Shown: positions 36,530 through 46,152, numbered from the stretch's first letter. The stretch is DNA of 64,000 nt from Streptomyces halstedii (GCA_000720535.1 JOAZ01000001.1:1-64000), one strand, 5' to 3'. Numbers and translations are program-made. The notes: a model not told the origin generated them from the sequence alone.

Positions 36530-37435
36530 CTACTCCTTGGGAGCGTCCGTGCGCGGACCCGGCGGACCGTCGGGGGAGTCCAGGACACCCGGGGCCTCCG
36601 CGGGCTCTGCCGCCCCGGCCATCACGATGCCGGTCTTGGCGCGGCGGCCGCGCTTCTCGATCCAGGTGGCGAGCGCCGACAGCAGCAGGCACATCGCGAC
36701 GTAGATGACGCCGATGACGACGATCGTCGAGACGTACGGGTACTGGCCGTTCACCAGGGTGTTCGACGCGATCAGGCGGGCGGTGTTCAGCAGCTCCGGG
36801 TACAGGATGATGTAACCGAGCGAGGTGTCCTTGAGGGTCACCACGAGCTGGCTGATGATCGTCGGCAGCATCGCCCGGACCGCCTGCGGCATCAGGACGC
36901 CGAGCATCACCTGGGTCTTGCTCATGCCCAGGGCGTACGCCGCCTCACTCTGGCCCTTGGGCACCGAGTTGATACCGGCCCGCAGCACCTCGGCCTGGAC
37001 GCAGCCGTTGTAGACCGACAGGCCGGTGGCCAGCGCCCACATCGAGTAGTCGGTCAGGAAGCCGACCCAGATGGCGTAGATCGTGATCAGCAGCGGGATG
37101 GAGCGGAACAGCTCGATGAACGCGGTGGCCAGCCAGCGGACCGGCTTGTGGTCGGAGAGCCGGCCGACGGCGAGCACCACGCCGAGCACCAGGGAGCCGA
37201 CCGCGGCCAGGCCGAACACCTTGAGGGTGGCGAGCACGCCGTCGGCGATGTTCTGCCGGATGCCCGAGTAGTTGAAGATGTCCCACATCTCGGGGGCGAG
37301 GTGCCCCTTGTCCGCCAGCCGCATCACACCGACGGCGAGGAGGGCGACGATCGCGAGGGACCCGACGACCGCGTAGACACGGTTGCGGACGACGGCCTTG
37401 GGGCCCGGGGCGTCGTAGAGAACGCTGGCACTCAT
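36530..37435 (-). CDS. gluD: Glutamate ABC transporter permease GluD
   Basis: 301 residues, the polar amino acid (HisMQ) type permease. About five helices and the EAA-type loop contacting the ATPase (SEAAYALGMSKTQVMLGVLMPQAVRAMLPTIISQ). The start overlaps the gluC stop as ATGA. A terminator follows. Part of the four-gene importer with GluA, GluB and GluC. Confidence 0.92.
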   Translation of the reverse strand: MSASVLYDAPGPKAVVRNRVYAVVGSLAIVALLAVGVMRLADKGHLAPEMWDIFNYSGIRQNIADGVLATLKVFGLAAVGSLVLGVVLAVGRLSDHKPVRWLATAFIELFRSIPLLITIYAIWVGFLTDYSMWALATGLSVYNGCVQAEVLRAGINSVPKGQSEAAYALGMSKTQVMLGVLMPQAVRAMLPTIISQLVVTLKDTSLGYIILYPELLNTARLIASNTLVNGQYPYVSTIVVIGVIYVAMCLLLSALATWIEKRGRRAKTGIVMAGAAEPAEAPGVLDSPDGPPGPRTDAPKE

Positions 37436-38079
37436 CGGGCGACCTCCATACGGCGCTCGAGCAGCCGGAACAGACCGCTGATGGCAAAGGTGACGACCAG
37501 GTAGCCGAGGGCCACCCAGATGAAGACGGGGACGATGTCGTAGCCCCTGTCACTCATCAGCTTCTGCCAGCCGAAGAGTTCGGTGACACTGAAGGCCCCG
37601 GCGATCGCGGAGTTCTTGGTGAGCGCGATGAAGATGCTGCTCAGCGGCGGGATGACGGTCCGGGTCGCCTGCGGGAGGATCACCATGCGCAGGGTCTGGG
37701 CGAACGTCATACCGATGGACCGCGCGGCCTCGGCCTGTCCCAGGGGGACGGTGTTGATGCCCGAACGGACGGCCTCGCACACGAAGGACGAGGTGTAGAG
37801 GCCGAGCGCGAGCGAGCCGAGCAGGAAGGGGCTCATACCGGGGAAGAGGATCTCCGGTACGACGAAGAAGAAGATCAGGAAGAGCAGGGTCAGCGGGGTG
37901 TTGCGCAGCAGGGTCACCCAGGCGGTGCCGAAGACTCGCAGCGGCGGTACGGGCGAGACCCGGAAGCCGGCGATGAGGACACCCAGGACCAGGGCGATGA
38001 CCGAGCTGACGACGGTGATCGACACAGTTCCTATGAAGCCGTCGCGGAACTCTGGGAAGTTGTCGAGCAATACGTTCAT
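37432..38079 (-). CDS. gluC: Glutamate ABC transporter permease GluC
   Basis: 215 residues, HisMQ-type permease with the EAA loop (QAEAARSIGMTFAQTLRMVILPQATRTVIPPL). It pairs with GluD as a heterodimeric channel. ATG 38079 has GGAGACCTC upstream. It is separated from gluB by 141 bases that contain a stable hairpin. Confidence 0.92.
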   Translation of the reverse strand: MNVLLDNFPEFRDGFIGTVSITVVSSVIALVLGVLIAGFRVSPVPPLRVFGTAWVTLLRNTPLTLLFLIFFFVVPEILFPGMSPFLLGSLALGLYTSSFVCEAVRSGINTVPLGQAEAARSIGMTFAQTLRMVILPQATRTVIPPLSSIFIALTKNSAIAGAFSVTELFGWQKLMSDRGYDIVPVFIWVALGYLVVTFAISGLFRLLERRMEVAR

Positions 38080-38173
38080 GAGGTCTCCGCGTCGGCGGTC
38101 AGCGGCATCAGGGCAGGGGAAGGGGCGCCCCGTACGCGCGCCGTGCTCAGTGAGGGCGGTGTACGGGACGCCT

Positions 38174-38196
38174 CACCGGCACGCGGGGTGCCGGTG
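38174..38196 (-). terminator. Intercistronic hairpin between gluB and gluC
   Basis: Perfect 9-bp stem CACCGGCAC / GTGCCGGTG around GCGGG, 24 bases after the gluB stop on the minus strand. No T-tract follows. It probably stabilises the gluAB part or partly terminates, allowing more binding protein than permease. Confidence 0.6.
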
Positions 38197-38220
38197 ACGG
38201 GGTCGTCGGTGACGAGAGGG

Positions 38221-39144
38221 TCAGTACTTCTCGATGGCCGGCGGCTCGGTGTAGTCCGAACCGGACAGCCCCAGGGTCGCCTCGTAGATCTTCTTGTACG
38301 TGCCGTCCTGGACGTGGGTCTCCAGGGAGGCGTTGATCGCCTCGCGGAGGACCTTGTCGTCCTTGTTCAGACCGATGCCGTAGGGCTCCTCGGTGAACGG
38401 CTTGCCGACGACCTTGAGCTTGCCGGAGTTGGCGGCCGCGTAACCCTTGAGGATCGAGTCGTCCGTGGTGACGGCGTCGACCTGCTTGGTGAGGAGCTGC
38501 TGCACGCAGTCCGAGTACTTGGCCAGCTCGACGACCGAGGCACCGTACTCGGGCTTCTTGATCTCCTGGAGGGGGGTGGAGCCCACGATCGAGCAGACCT
38601 TCTTGCCCTTCACCGCGTCCTTGCCGGTGATGGCCGTCTCGTCCTTGCGCACCAGCAGGTCGGCGCCCGCCTTGTAGTACGGGCCGGCGAAGCCGACCTG
38701 CTTCTTGCGCTCGTCGTTGATCGTGTACGTGCCGACGAGGTAGTCGACCTGGCCCTTGGCGATCGCCGTCTCACGGATGCCGGAGTCGACGGTCTTCCAC
38801 TCGATCTGCTTGTCGGAGAAGCCGAGGTCCGCCGCGATCATCTTGGCGATCTCGATGTCGAAGCCGGAGCGCTCCTTGGTCGACTGGTCCTCGAAGCCCA
38901 GGTACGGCTGGTCGGCCTTGGCGCCGATGACCAGCTTGCCGCGCTTCTTGGCCGCCTTGAAGGCCGGCGAGTCGAGGTCGACACCGGTCGCCACGGTGTA
39001 CTTCGGCAGTTCGGGAGCCTCGGACGTGCCGGGCTTGACGCCCGACGGCTTGTCACCGGCGGAGCCGTCCTTGCCGCCGCAGGCGGTCGCGGTCAGGGCG
39101 AGTACGGCGATGGCCGCGACGGCGGCCGACTTGCGGAGCTTCAT
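38221..39144 (-). CDS. gluB: Glutamate-binding lipoprotein GluB
   Basis: 307 residues. A lipoprotein signal with lipobox ATAC (Cys22) and a type 2 periplasmic-binding fold of the glutamate/aspartate class (GKLVIGAKADQPYLGFED, GFDIEIAKMIAADLG, DYLVGTYTINDERKKQVGFAGPYY, VDAVTTDDSI). In S. coelicolor GluB also feeds the GluR/GluK sensing system's transporter. It captures extracellular glutamate for GluCD. Position between gluA and gluC matches gluABCD. Confidence 0.93.
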   Translation of the reverse strand: MKLRKSAAVAAIAVLALTATACGGKDGSAGDKPSGVKPGTSEAPELPKYTVATGVDLDSPAFKAAKKRGKLVIGAKADQPYLGFEDQSTKERSGFDIEIAKMIAADLGFSDKQIEWKTVDSGIRETAIAKGQVDYLVGTYTINDERKKQVGFAGPYYKAGADLLVRKDETAITGKDAVKGKKVCSIVGSTPLQEIKKPEYGASVVELAKYSDCVQQLLTKQVDAVTTDDSILKGYAAANSGKLKVVGKPFTEEPYGIGLNKDDKVLREAINASLETHVQDGTYKKIYEATLGLSGSDYTEPPAIEKY

Positions 39145-39206
39145 GGGAACAGTCCTCGTGTCGTGGGTCGTTGGTGGTGCTGACAGGCGTCCGGCCGCGC
39201 GGGCGG

Positions 39207-39992
39207 TCAGTGGTGAAGGATCTTCGACAGGAAGTCCTTGGCACGGTCGCTGCGCGGAGCGCTGAAGAACTGGTCGGGCGTGGCCTCTTCGACGATCTTT
39301 CCGTCCGCCATGAAGACGACCCGGTTGGCGGCCGAACGGGCGAAGCCCATCTCGTGGGTGACGACGACCATCGTCATCCCCTCCCGGGCCAACTGCTGCA
39401 TGACCTCGAGCACTTCGTTGATCATCTCCGGGTCGAGCGCCGACGTGGGCTCGTCGAAGAGCATGACCTTGGGGTCCATCGCCAGGGCACGGGCGATGGC
39501 CACACGCTGCTGCTGGCCGCCGGAGAGCTGCGCGGGGTACTTGTCGGCCTGTACCCCGACGCCCACCCGGTCGAGCAGGGCCCGTGCCTTCTCCTCGGCG
39601 GCCTTCTTGTCCGCCTTGCGGACCTTGATCTGGCCCAGCATGACGTTTTCGAGCACCGTCTTGTGCGCGAAGAGATTGAACGACTGGAAGACCATGCCGA
39701 CGTCGGCACGCAGCCTGGCCAGCTCCTTGCCCTCCTGGGGCAGCGGCTTGCCGTCGATCGTGATCGCGCCCGAGTCGATCGTCTCCAAGCGGTTGATCGT
39801 GCGGCACAGCGTGGACTTCCCGGACCCGGAGGGCCCGATGACGACGACGACCTCGCCACGGGCGATGGTCAGGTCGATGTCCTGGAGCACATGCAGCGCG
39901 CCGAAGTGCTTGTTGACGTTGCTCAGTACGACAAGGTCGTCCGCCACAGGCGCGGCATCCTCGGCGGCCTTGTTCACTGAAACTCCGCTCAT
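39207..39992 (-). CDS. gluA: Glutamate ABC transporter ATPase GluA
   Basis: 261 residues. Walker [10 protein letters not shown]-loop, signature LSGGQQQR, Walker [15 protein letters not shown] and switch His (THEMG), all complete for a polar amino acid importer ATPase. ATG 39992 was used; an in-frame GTG at 39977 has a better-placed GGAG (five bases upstream) and could be the real start. It is the first gene of the operon and divergent from gluR. Confidence 0.93.
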   Translation of the reverse strand: MSGVSVNKAAEDAAPVADDLVVLSNVNKHFGALHVLQDIDLTIARGEVVVVIGPSGSGKSTLCRTINRLETIDSGAITIDGKPLPQEGKELARLRADVGMVFQSFNLFAHKTVLENVMLGQIKVRKADKKAAEEKARALLDRVGVGVQADKYPAQLSGGQQQRVAIARALAMDPKVMLFDEPTSALDPEMINEVLEVMQQLAREGMTMVVVTHEMGFARSAANRVVFMADGKIVEEATPDQFFSAPRSDRAKDFLSKILHH

Positions 39993-40026
39993 CGGCTCTT
40001 GCTCCGTCCTCCTCGGTTAGGTAGGG

Positions 40027-40056
40027 ACCCTAGTGACGCAGTGCGATCAGCGTCAT
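40027..40056 (-). promoter_or_regulatory. Candidate gluA promoter with inverted-repeat operator
   Basis: On the minus strand ATGACG (40056-40051), 18 bases, TAGGGT (40032-40027), then ~34 bases to the ATG. An inverted repeat TGACGC-N10-GCGTCA (40034-40055) fills the spacer and is a plausible site for GluR. Assignments are by pattern only. Confidence 0.5.
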
Positions 40057-40278
40057 TACATCTGAGCGGAAATTGAGCATAACGATCCGGCCTCAACCGG
40101 ACACTCCGTGTGAACGGGGCGCAGCGGACCGCACGTCGGCGTACCGGGTGCATAACGGAAACCCGGTGGTAACGGGCAGGGTCTTGACGCGCGTGCCCCT
40201 CATCGGCGTGGATGCCCTGTACACACCATCACGCATAGTTCCAACCGTCCGTGCACACGCGAGGCGGAGAGGAGGGCC

Positions 40279-40971
40279 ATGAGGCTGCTGCTCGTCGAGG
40301 ACGACGACCACGTCGCGGCGGCCCTGTCCGCCGTGCTCGCGCGGCACGGATTCAAGGTCGTGCACGCCCGCAGCGGCGAGGAGGCCCTGCGGGCCCTGCT
40401 CCCCGCCGACCAGGAGCCCTTCGGGGTCGTCCTGCTGGACCTCGGGCTGCCCGACCAGGACGGCTACGAGGTGTGCGGGAAGATCCGCAAGCGCTCCGCG
40501 ACACCCGTGATCATGGTGACCGCCCGCGCCGACGTCCGCTCGCGGATCCACGGCCTCAACCTCGGCGCGGACGACTACGTCGTCAAGCCCTACGACACCG
40601 GCGAACTCCTCGCCCGGATCCACGCCGTCGCCCGGCGCAGGACGGCCGGCGAGGACACCGGCGCGACCCCGGCGGCGGCCCTGCTGCTCGGACCGGTCCG
40701 CATCGAACTGCCCACCCGGAGGGTCAGCGTCGGCGACCAGGAGATCCAGCTCACCCGCAAGGAGTTCGACCTGCTCGCCCTGCTCGCGCAGCGCCCCGGG
40801 GTGGTCTTCCGCCGCGAACAGATCATCAGCGAGGTGTGGCGCACCAGCTGGGAGGGGACCGGGCGCACCCTGGAGGTGCACGTGGCGTCCCTCCGGTCCA
40901 AGCTGCGGCTGCCCGCCCTGATCGAGACCGTGCGGGGCGTCGGCTACCGACTCGTCACGCCGTCCCGCTGA
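40279..40971 (+). CDS. gluR: Two-component response regulator GluR (OmpR family)
   Basis: 230 residues. A receiver domain with phospho-acceptor in VVLLDLGLPDQDG and a C-terminal OmpR winged helix (~135-228; LTRKEFDLLALLAQRPGVVFRREQIISEVW). GAGAGGAGGG precedes ATG 40279. It is divergent from gluA and followed 15 bases later by the kinase. In S. coelicolor the GluR-GluK pair at this position senses glutamate and controls gluABCD; identity is by synteny and family. Confidence 0.9.
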   Translation: MRLLLVEDDDHVAAALSAVLARHGFKVVHARSGEEALRALLPADQEPFGVVLLDLGLPDQDGYEVCGKIRKRSATPVIMVTARADVRSRIHGLNLGADDYVVKPYDTGELLARIHAVARRRTAGEDTGATPAAALLLGPVRIELPTRRVSVGDQEIQLTRKEFDLLALLAQRPGVVFRREQIISEVWRTSWEGTGRTLEVHVASLRSKLRLPALIETVRGVGYRLVTPSR

Positions 40972-40986
40972 GGACGTCCGGCACCG

Positions 40987-42381
40987 GTGCGTACCCGCCT
41001 GCTCCCGCTGCTCATCGTGCTGATGGCCGCCGTCCTGCTCGCCCTCGGCCTGCCGTTGGCCGACCGGGTCGCCGCCGCCGAACAGCAGCGGGTCGTCATC
41101 GACCGGATCGACGACACGGCCCGGTTCGCCGCGCTCGCCCAGTTCGTGAGCGAGCCCCTCGCGGGCTCCGACGAACGGCAGCGCGTCCTGCAGACCGAGC
41201 TGGAGGCCTACGAGTCGGTGTACGGGATCAGGGTCGGGGTCTTCTACCGGGACGACCGGGCCCTGGCCAAGGCCCCCGCCGCATGGTTCCTGCCCGTCGA
41301 GGGGGAGGGGCGCGAGGCGTTCAAGGAGGCGTTGCTGGGGCGCCGCTCGCACGACCCGCCGCAGGTCTGGCCCTGGCAGGACGGCCGGGTCGTCGTCGCC
41401 TCACCGGTCGTACGGGACGGTGACGTGGTCGCCGTGGTGGTGACCGACTCGCCCACCGGTGAGATGCGCTCCCGGATCCTGCGCGGCTGGCTGCTCATCG
41501 CCCTCGGCGAGGCGGTCGCCATGCTGGTGGCGCTGGGGGCGGCGTTCCGGCTGGCCGGGTGGGTGCTCCTGCCCGTACGGATCCTGGACGCGGCCACCCA
41601 CGACATCGCCAGCGGGCGGATGCGGTCGCGGGTCGCGGCCTCCGGCGGGCCCCCGGAACTGCGTCGGCTGGCCCGCTCGTTCAACGAGATGGCCGACAAC
41701 GTCGAGGACGTCCTGGAGCAGCAGCGCGCCTTCGTCGCCGACGCCTCGCACCAGTTGCGCAACCCGCTGGCCGCCCTGCTGCTGCGGATCGAGCTCCTGG
41801 CCCTGGAACTGCCGGACGGCAACGAGGAGATCGCTTCCGTCCGTACGGAGGGCAAGCGCCTCGCCCGGGTCCTGGACGACCTGCTCGACCTGGCGCTGGC
41901 CGAGCACGCCGCGGCCGACCTCCAGCTCACCGACATCGCGGCACTCACCGCCGAACGCGTCTCCTCCTGGCGCCCGCTGGCCGACGAGAAGGGCGTACGG
42001 CTCACGCTGGACGGCTCGCCGGCCGTCACCGGGTGGGCCGATCCGGTGGCCCTCTCCAGCGCGCTGGACGCCGTCATCGACAACGCGCTGAAGTTCACGC
42101 CCCCCGGCGAGGAGGTCCGGGTCACCGCCGGGACCGACGGCGACGGCACGACGGTCGTCGTCGCCGACCGGGGGCCCGGACTGAGCGAACAGGAGCTGGA
42201 GCGCGTCGGCGACCGCTTCTGGCGCAGCGGCCGGCACCAGAACGTCCAGGGGTCGGGTCTCGGCCTGTCCATCTCGCGCACCCTGCTCACGGCGGGCGGC
42301 GGATCGATCGGCTACGGCGTCCACGAGCCGCACGGCCTGCGGGTCACGGTCACCGTGCCGCGCAACCCGCCGCACGTCTGA
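40987..42381 (+). CDS. gluK: Sensor histidine kinase GluK
   Basis: 464 residues. Two transmembrane helices (~5-27 and ~165-190) bracket an extracytoplasmic sensing domain, followed by HAMP (~190-245), HisKA with DASHQLRNPLAALLLR and HATPase_c (NALKFTPPGEEV, DRGPGLS, GSGLGLSI). GTG 40987 is 15 bases after gluR. The pairing with a glutamate importer suggests external glutamate as signal. Confidence 0.9.
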   Translation: MRTRLLPLLIVLMAAVLLALGLPLADRVAAAEQQRVVIDRIDDTARFAALAQFVSEPLAGSDERQRVLQTELEAYESVYGIRVGVFYRDDRALAKAPAAWFLPVEGEGREAFKEALLGRRSHDPPQVWPWQDGRVVVASPVVRDGDVVAVVVTDSPTGEMRSRILRGWLLIALGEAVAMLVALGAAFRLAGWVLLPVRILDAATHDIASGRMRSRVAASGGPPELRRLARSFNEMADNVEDVLEQQRAFVADASHQLRNPLAALLLRIELLALELPDGNEEIASVRTEGKRLARVLDDLLDLALAEHAAADLQLTDIAALTAERVSSWRPLADEKGVRLTLDGSPAVTGWADPVALSSALDAVIDNALKFTPPGEEVRVTAGTDGDGTTVVVADRGPGLSEQELERVGDRFWRSGRHQNVQGSGLGLSISRTLLTAGGGSIGYGVHEPHGLRVTVTVPRNPPHV

Positions 42382-42421
42382 CGCCTCCGGGGCGTCCGCC
42401 CAGGACCGTCACCCGGGAGCC

Positions 42422-42478
42422 GTCACCCGTCGCCCGCGAGCCGTTGTGCGGGACCGGTCACCCGTCGCCCGTGACCCG
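42422..42478 (+). repeat. Direct repeats downstream of gluK
   Basis: GTCACCCGTCGCCCGCGAGC(CG) at 42422-42443 and GTCACCCGTCGCCCGTGACC(CG) at 42457-42478, within a run of related CACCCG units (42409-42500), fill the convergent gap between gluK and the next gene. Confidence 0.55.
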
Positions 42479-42510
42479 CCACCCGGGACCCGTCGCGCGG
42501 GCCCGCCGAA

Positions 42511-43509
42511 TCAGGGCTTCGCCGAGCGGTAGTAGCGCTTGGCCCCCTCGTGCAGCGGCAGCGGATCGGTGTAGATCGCCGTACGCAGGTCCACCAGCTG
42601 GGCCGCGTGCACCTCGCGCCCGATCCGGTCCCGGCTGTCGATCACGGTCCGGGTGAACGCCTCGGTCATCAGCGGATCCGTACGGTCCGTCGTGATCAGC
42701 AGGTTGGCCACCGCGACCGTCCGCACGGCCTGCCCCTGCTGCGCGTCCCGGTAGGCGTCCGCCGGCATCACGGCCGAGCGGTAGTGGCGGGTCGAACCCC
42801 CGGCCGTCTGGAGCGTGTGGATGAGCTCGTCCTCCAGCGGCACCAACCGGACCGCGAACTTCTTCGAGAGGTCCTCCAGCGCACCCGTCGGCAGCCCGCC
42901 GGACCAGAAGAAGGCGTCCAGCCGCCCGTCCGCGAGCCGCTGGGGCATCGTGTCGATACCCGCCTCGACCGGTGTGATGCCGTCCTGCGGGTCCACGCCC
43001 GCCGCGGCCATCAGCCGGTCCGCGACGAGCGTCACCCCGGAGCCCTTCTGGCCCACGCCGACCCGCTTGCCCCGCAGATCGGCGACCTCCCGTACGTCGG
43101 AGTCCCGGGGAACCACCAACTGCACGTAGTCGTCGTACAGACGCACACATCCGCGCAGCCGCTCGCCCCCGGGCCTGCCGCTCTGGAGGTAGGTGGCGAC
43201 GGCGTCGGCGGTGGCGATGGTGAAGTCGGCCTCGCCCGTCGCCACCCGTTCGATGTTCTGCTGCGAACCCTCGCTGGTCCGCAGCCGTATCGACACCTTC
43301 GGCATGTCCTTGGCCAGCGCGCCCTCCAACCGCTGCCCGTAGCGCTCGTAGACCCCGCTGCGCACCCCGGTGGAGAACGTGAGCGTCCCGCTCGGCTCCG
43401 GCTTCCCGAGCGGCAGCACCCACCACACCAGGAGCCCCAGGACGACGACGGCGGCCGCGCCCCCCTGAAAGGCGCGCCGACGGGCGAAACGGGACAGTGC
43501 GTGCGGCAT
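42511..43509 (-). CDS. TAXI-family TRAP transporter solute receptor
   Basis: 332 residues. An N-terminal hydrophobic anchor (~18-36), then a TAXI-type periplasmic binding protein: [87 protein letters not shown] receptors normally deliver a ligand (often glutamate or other carboxylates) to a large TRAP permease, but no such permease lies in the window. It is convergent with gluK and divergent from miaB. Ligand unknown; a sensory rather than transport role is possible. Confidence 0.88.
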   Translation of the reverse strand: MPHALSRFARRRAFQGGAAAVVVLGLLVWWVLPLGKPEPSGTLTFSTGVRSGVYERYGQRLEGALAKDMPKVSIRLRTSEGSQQNIERVATGEADFTIATADAVATYLQSGRPGGERLRGCVRLYDDYVQLVVPRDSDVREVADLRGKRVGVGQKGSGVTLVADRLMAAAGVDPQDGITPVEAGIDTMPQRLADGRLDAFFWSGGLPTGALEDLSKKFAVRLVPLEDELIHTLQTAGGSTRHYRSAVMPADAYRDAQQGQAVRTVAVANLLITTDRTDPLMTEAFTRTVIDSRDRIGREVHAAQLVDLRTAIYTDPLPLHEGAKRYYRSAKP

Positions 43510-43608
43510 GGCGCGATACTGCCAGGCCGGTCCCCGTCCTGGCCAGGCCCGATCCCGGGCGAAGGCTCCGGCGGCCGGGGGAGCCCCGCCACCGCCTACC
43601 CTTGTCCC

Positions 43609-45126
43609 ATGAGCAGCGGCAACCGGAGCGAAGCAGTGGACGTCCAGAAGAGCTACGAGGTACGCACCTACGGGTGCCAGATGAACGTCCACGACTCCGA
43701 ACGGCTGTCGGGCCTGCTGGAGGACGCAGGATACGTGCGCGCCCCGGAGGGCTCCGACGGGGACGCCGACGTCGTCGTCTTCAACACCTGCGCCGTGCGC
43801 GAGAACGCCGACAACAAGCTCTACGGCAACCTCGGCCGCCTCGCCCCGATGAAGACCAGGCGCCCCGGGATGCAGATCGCCGTCGGCGGGTGCCTGGCCC
43901 AGAAGGACCGCGACACCATCGTCGCCCGTGCCCCCTGGGTGGACGTCGTCTTCGGTACGCACAACATCGGCAAGCTGCCGGTGCTCCTGGAGCGCGCCCG
44001 GGTCCAGGAGGAGGCCCAGGTCGAGATCGCGGAGTCCCTGGAGGCGTTCCCCTCCACGCTGCCCACCCGCCGCGAGTCCGCGTACGCCGCCTGGGTGTCG
44101 ATCTCGGTGGGCTGCAACAACACCTGCACCTTCTGCATCGTCCCGGCCCTGCGCGGCAAGGAGAAGGACCGCCGCACCGGCGACATCCTCGCCGAGATCG
44201 AGGCACTCGTCGCCGAGGGCGTCAGCGAGATCACCCTCCTCGGGCAGAACGTGAACGCCTACGGCTCCGACATCGGCGACCGCGAGGCCTTCTCGAAGCT
44301 GCTGCGCGCCTGCGGCACGATCGACGGACTGGAGCGCGTCCGCTTCACCTCGCCCCACCCGCGCGACTTCACCGACGACGTGATCGCGGCGATGGCCGAG
44401 ACCCCCAACGTCATGCCCCAGCTCCACATGCCGATGCAGTCCGGCTCGGACCGCGTCCTGAAGGCCATGCGCCGCTCCTACCGCCAGGAGCGCTTCCTCG
44501 GGATCATCGAGAAGGTGCGGGCGGCCATGCCGGACGCGGCCCTCTCCACCGACATCATCGTCGGCTTCCCCGGGGAGACCGAGGATGACTTCGAGCAGAC
44601 CATGCACGCCGTGCGCGAGGCCCGGTTCGCCAACGCCTTCACCTTCCAGTACTCCAAGCGCCCCGGGACCCCGGCCGCCGACATGGAGGACCAGATCCCC
44701 AAGGAGGTCGTCCAGGAGCGTTACATGCGGCTGTCCGCCCTCCAGGAGGCGATCTCCTGGGAGGAGAACAAGAAGCAGGTCGGCCGCACCCTGGAGGTCA
44801 TGGTCGCCGAGGGCGAGGGCCGCAAGGACGGCGCCACCCACCGGCTCTCCGGCCGCGCCCCGGACAACCGCCTGGTCCACTTCACCAAGCCGGACCAGGA
44901 CGTGCGCCCCGGCGACGTGGTGACCGTCGCGGTCACCTACGCCGCCCCGCACCACCTGCTCGCGGAGGGCGTGCCGCTGGGCGTGCGGCGCACCCGGTCG
45001 GGAGACGCCTGGGAGAAGCGCACCGCAGCCGCGCCCGAGCCGGCCGGAGTGATGCTGGGCATCCCCGGCGTCGGCGTCCCGGCCCCGCTCCCCGAGGCGG
45101 CCGTCCCGGGGTGCGGCCTCGGCTGA
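43609..45126 (+). CDS. miaB: tRNA-2-methylthio-N6-dimethylallyladenosine synthase MiaB
   Basis: 505 residues. UPF0004 domain (TYGCQMN, NTCAVR, GGCLAQK), radical-SAM core with CNNTCTFC (Cys169, 173, 176), and a TRAM domain (~375-450). It adds the methylthio group to i6A37 of tRNAs reading UNN codons, downstream of MiaA, whose gene is 3 kb away on the same strand. ATG 43609 has TACCCT nine bases before it and no ribosome binding site, suggesting a leaderless mRNA. A ~55-residue Pro/Ala-rich tail follows TRAM. Confidence 0.95.
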   Translation: MSSGNRSEAVDVQKSYEVRTYGCQMNVHDSERLSGLLEDAGYVRAPEGSDGDADVVVFNTCAVRENADNKLYGNLGRLAPMKTRRPGMQIAVGGCLAQKDRDTIVARAPWVDVVFGTHNIGKLPVLLERARVQEEAQVEIAESLEAFPSTLPTRRESAYAAWVSISVGCNNTCTFCIVPALRGKEKDRRTGDILAEIEALVAEGVSEITLLGQNVNAYGSDIGDREAFSKLLRACGTIDGLERVRFTSPHPRDFTDDVIAAMAETPNVMPQLHMPMQSGSDRVLKAMRRSYRQERFLGIIEKVRAAMPDAALSTDIIVGFPGETEDDFEQTMHAVREARFANAFTFQYSKRPGTPAADMEDQIPKEVVQERYMRLSALQEAISWEENKKQVGRTLEVMVAEGEGRKDGATHRLSGRAPDNRLVHFTKPDQDVRPGDVVTVAVTYAAPHHLLAEGVPLGVRRTRSGDAWEKRTAAAPEPAGVMLGIPGVGVPAPLPEAAVPGCGLG

Positions 45127-45254
45127 CCCCCTGGGGCGGGGCCGCCCGGAAGCGGCGGTGCGGTCCATGGCCGGCGGCGGGGCCGTTCCGGGTGGCGGCG
45201 GTGGTGTCCCGGGTGGCCGCCTCCCGCACACCCTCGCGCAGTACGCTGACCGGC

Positions 45255-45974
45255 ATGCTCGTCGCCGCCGCCGTCTGTCCCTGTCCGCCGCTCCTGGTGC
45301 CCGAGGTGGCCGCCGGAGCCGCGCCCGAACTCGATGCCGCGCGGGCCGCCTGCGCCGACGCCGTGGGCGTGCTCGCCGCCGCACGGCCCGACCTGCTGAT
45401 CGTGGCGGGACCCGCGGGCCCGGACCACCTCGGGCCCTTCCCGGCGGGCTCGCCCGGCTCCTTCGCCGGGTTCGGCGTCGGGCTCACGGTCCGGCTCGGA
45501 CAGGACCCCGCCCCGTCCCCGGCCCCACCGCGCCCGCTCCCCGCCTCCCTCGCCGTCGGCGCCTGGCTGCTGGAGCGCGCCCGCTGGTCCGGCGCGCCGG
45601 TGGAAGGGTTCGGAGTCGCCGAACGCCTGGAGCCGGACCGCTGCGTCCGGGCCGGACGGGAACTCGCGGCGCGGGCGGACCGGGTGGCCATGCTGGTGAT
45701 GGGCGACGGGAGCGCCTGCCGCACGGTCAAGGCGCCCGGCTACCTCGACGCACGGGCGGCGGACTTCGACGCGGAGGCCGCCCGCGCCCTCGGCACCGCG
45801 GACCTCGCCGCGCTGAGCGCGCTGGACGAGACGCTCGCACACGAACTGTCGGTCGCCGGACGGGCCCCCTGGCAGGTCCTCGCGGGCGCGGCGGAGGGCG
45901 CGGGCCTGGGCGGGCAACCGCTGTACGAGGACGCCCCGTACGGCGTGGGCTACGTCGTCGCCTCCTGGTCCTGA
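45255..45974 (+). CDS. Class III extradiol dioxygenase-like protein
   Basis: 239 residues from ATG 45255 (MLVAAAVCPCPPLLVPEVAAGAA), a protein conserved between miaB and miaA in streptomycetes. The N-terminal CPxPPLLVPE and the ARPDLLIVAGPAG segment resemble the LigB-like fold of class III extradiol dioxygenases, but the metal-binding His pair of true enzymes is not evident. TACGCT lies seven bases upstream of the ATG. Its location suggests a role linked to tRNA modification or simply synteny; activity is unknown. Confidence 0.75.
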   Translation: MLVAAAVCPCPPLLVPEVAAGAAPELDAARAACADAVGVLAAARPDLLIVAGPAGPDHLGPFPAGSPGSFAGFGVGLTVRLGQDPAPSPAPPRPLPASLAVGAWLLERARWSGAPVEGFGVAERLEPDRCVRAGRELAARADRVAMLVMGDGSACRTVKAPGYLDARAADFDAEAARALGTADLAALSALDETLAHELSVAGRAPWQVLAGAAEGAGLGGQPLYEDAPYGVGYVVASWS

Positions 45975-46044
45975 CGGTCCGGTTCCGTCCTGACGGTCCG
46001 GCTTCGTCCTGACGGTCCGGCTCTGTCCTGACGGTCCGGCTCTG
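45969..46044 (+). repeat. Four 19-bp tandem repeats across a stop codon
   Basis: TCCTGACGGTCCGGTTCCG and three near copies (45969, 45988, 46007, 46026). The first copy contains the TGA stop of the dioxygenase-like gene, so the array is its 3' UTR. Confidence 0.85.
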
Positions 46045-46098
46045 TCCTGGCCGCACGGAGAACACGGGGAAGCGGCCGCGCGGGGCGGGCCCGGACAT

Positions 46099-46138
46099 GG
46101 CGGAGGGCCGTGGGGCAACGGCTCCACGGCCCTCCGCC
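46099..46138. terminator. Bidirectional terminator
   Basis: Perfect 15-bp stem GGCGGAGGGCCGTGG / CCACGGCCCTCCGCC with a 10-base loop between two convergent genes (ending at 45974 and 46153). Confidence 0.85.
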
Positions 46139-46152
46139 CGCCCGCGCCCGGA

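Noticed and set aside
38205-38227. TCGTCGGTG-N8-GTCAGT resembling a damage promoter on the plus strand
   Set aside because: No plus-strand gene follows and both halves have mismatches.
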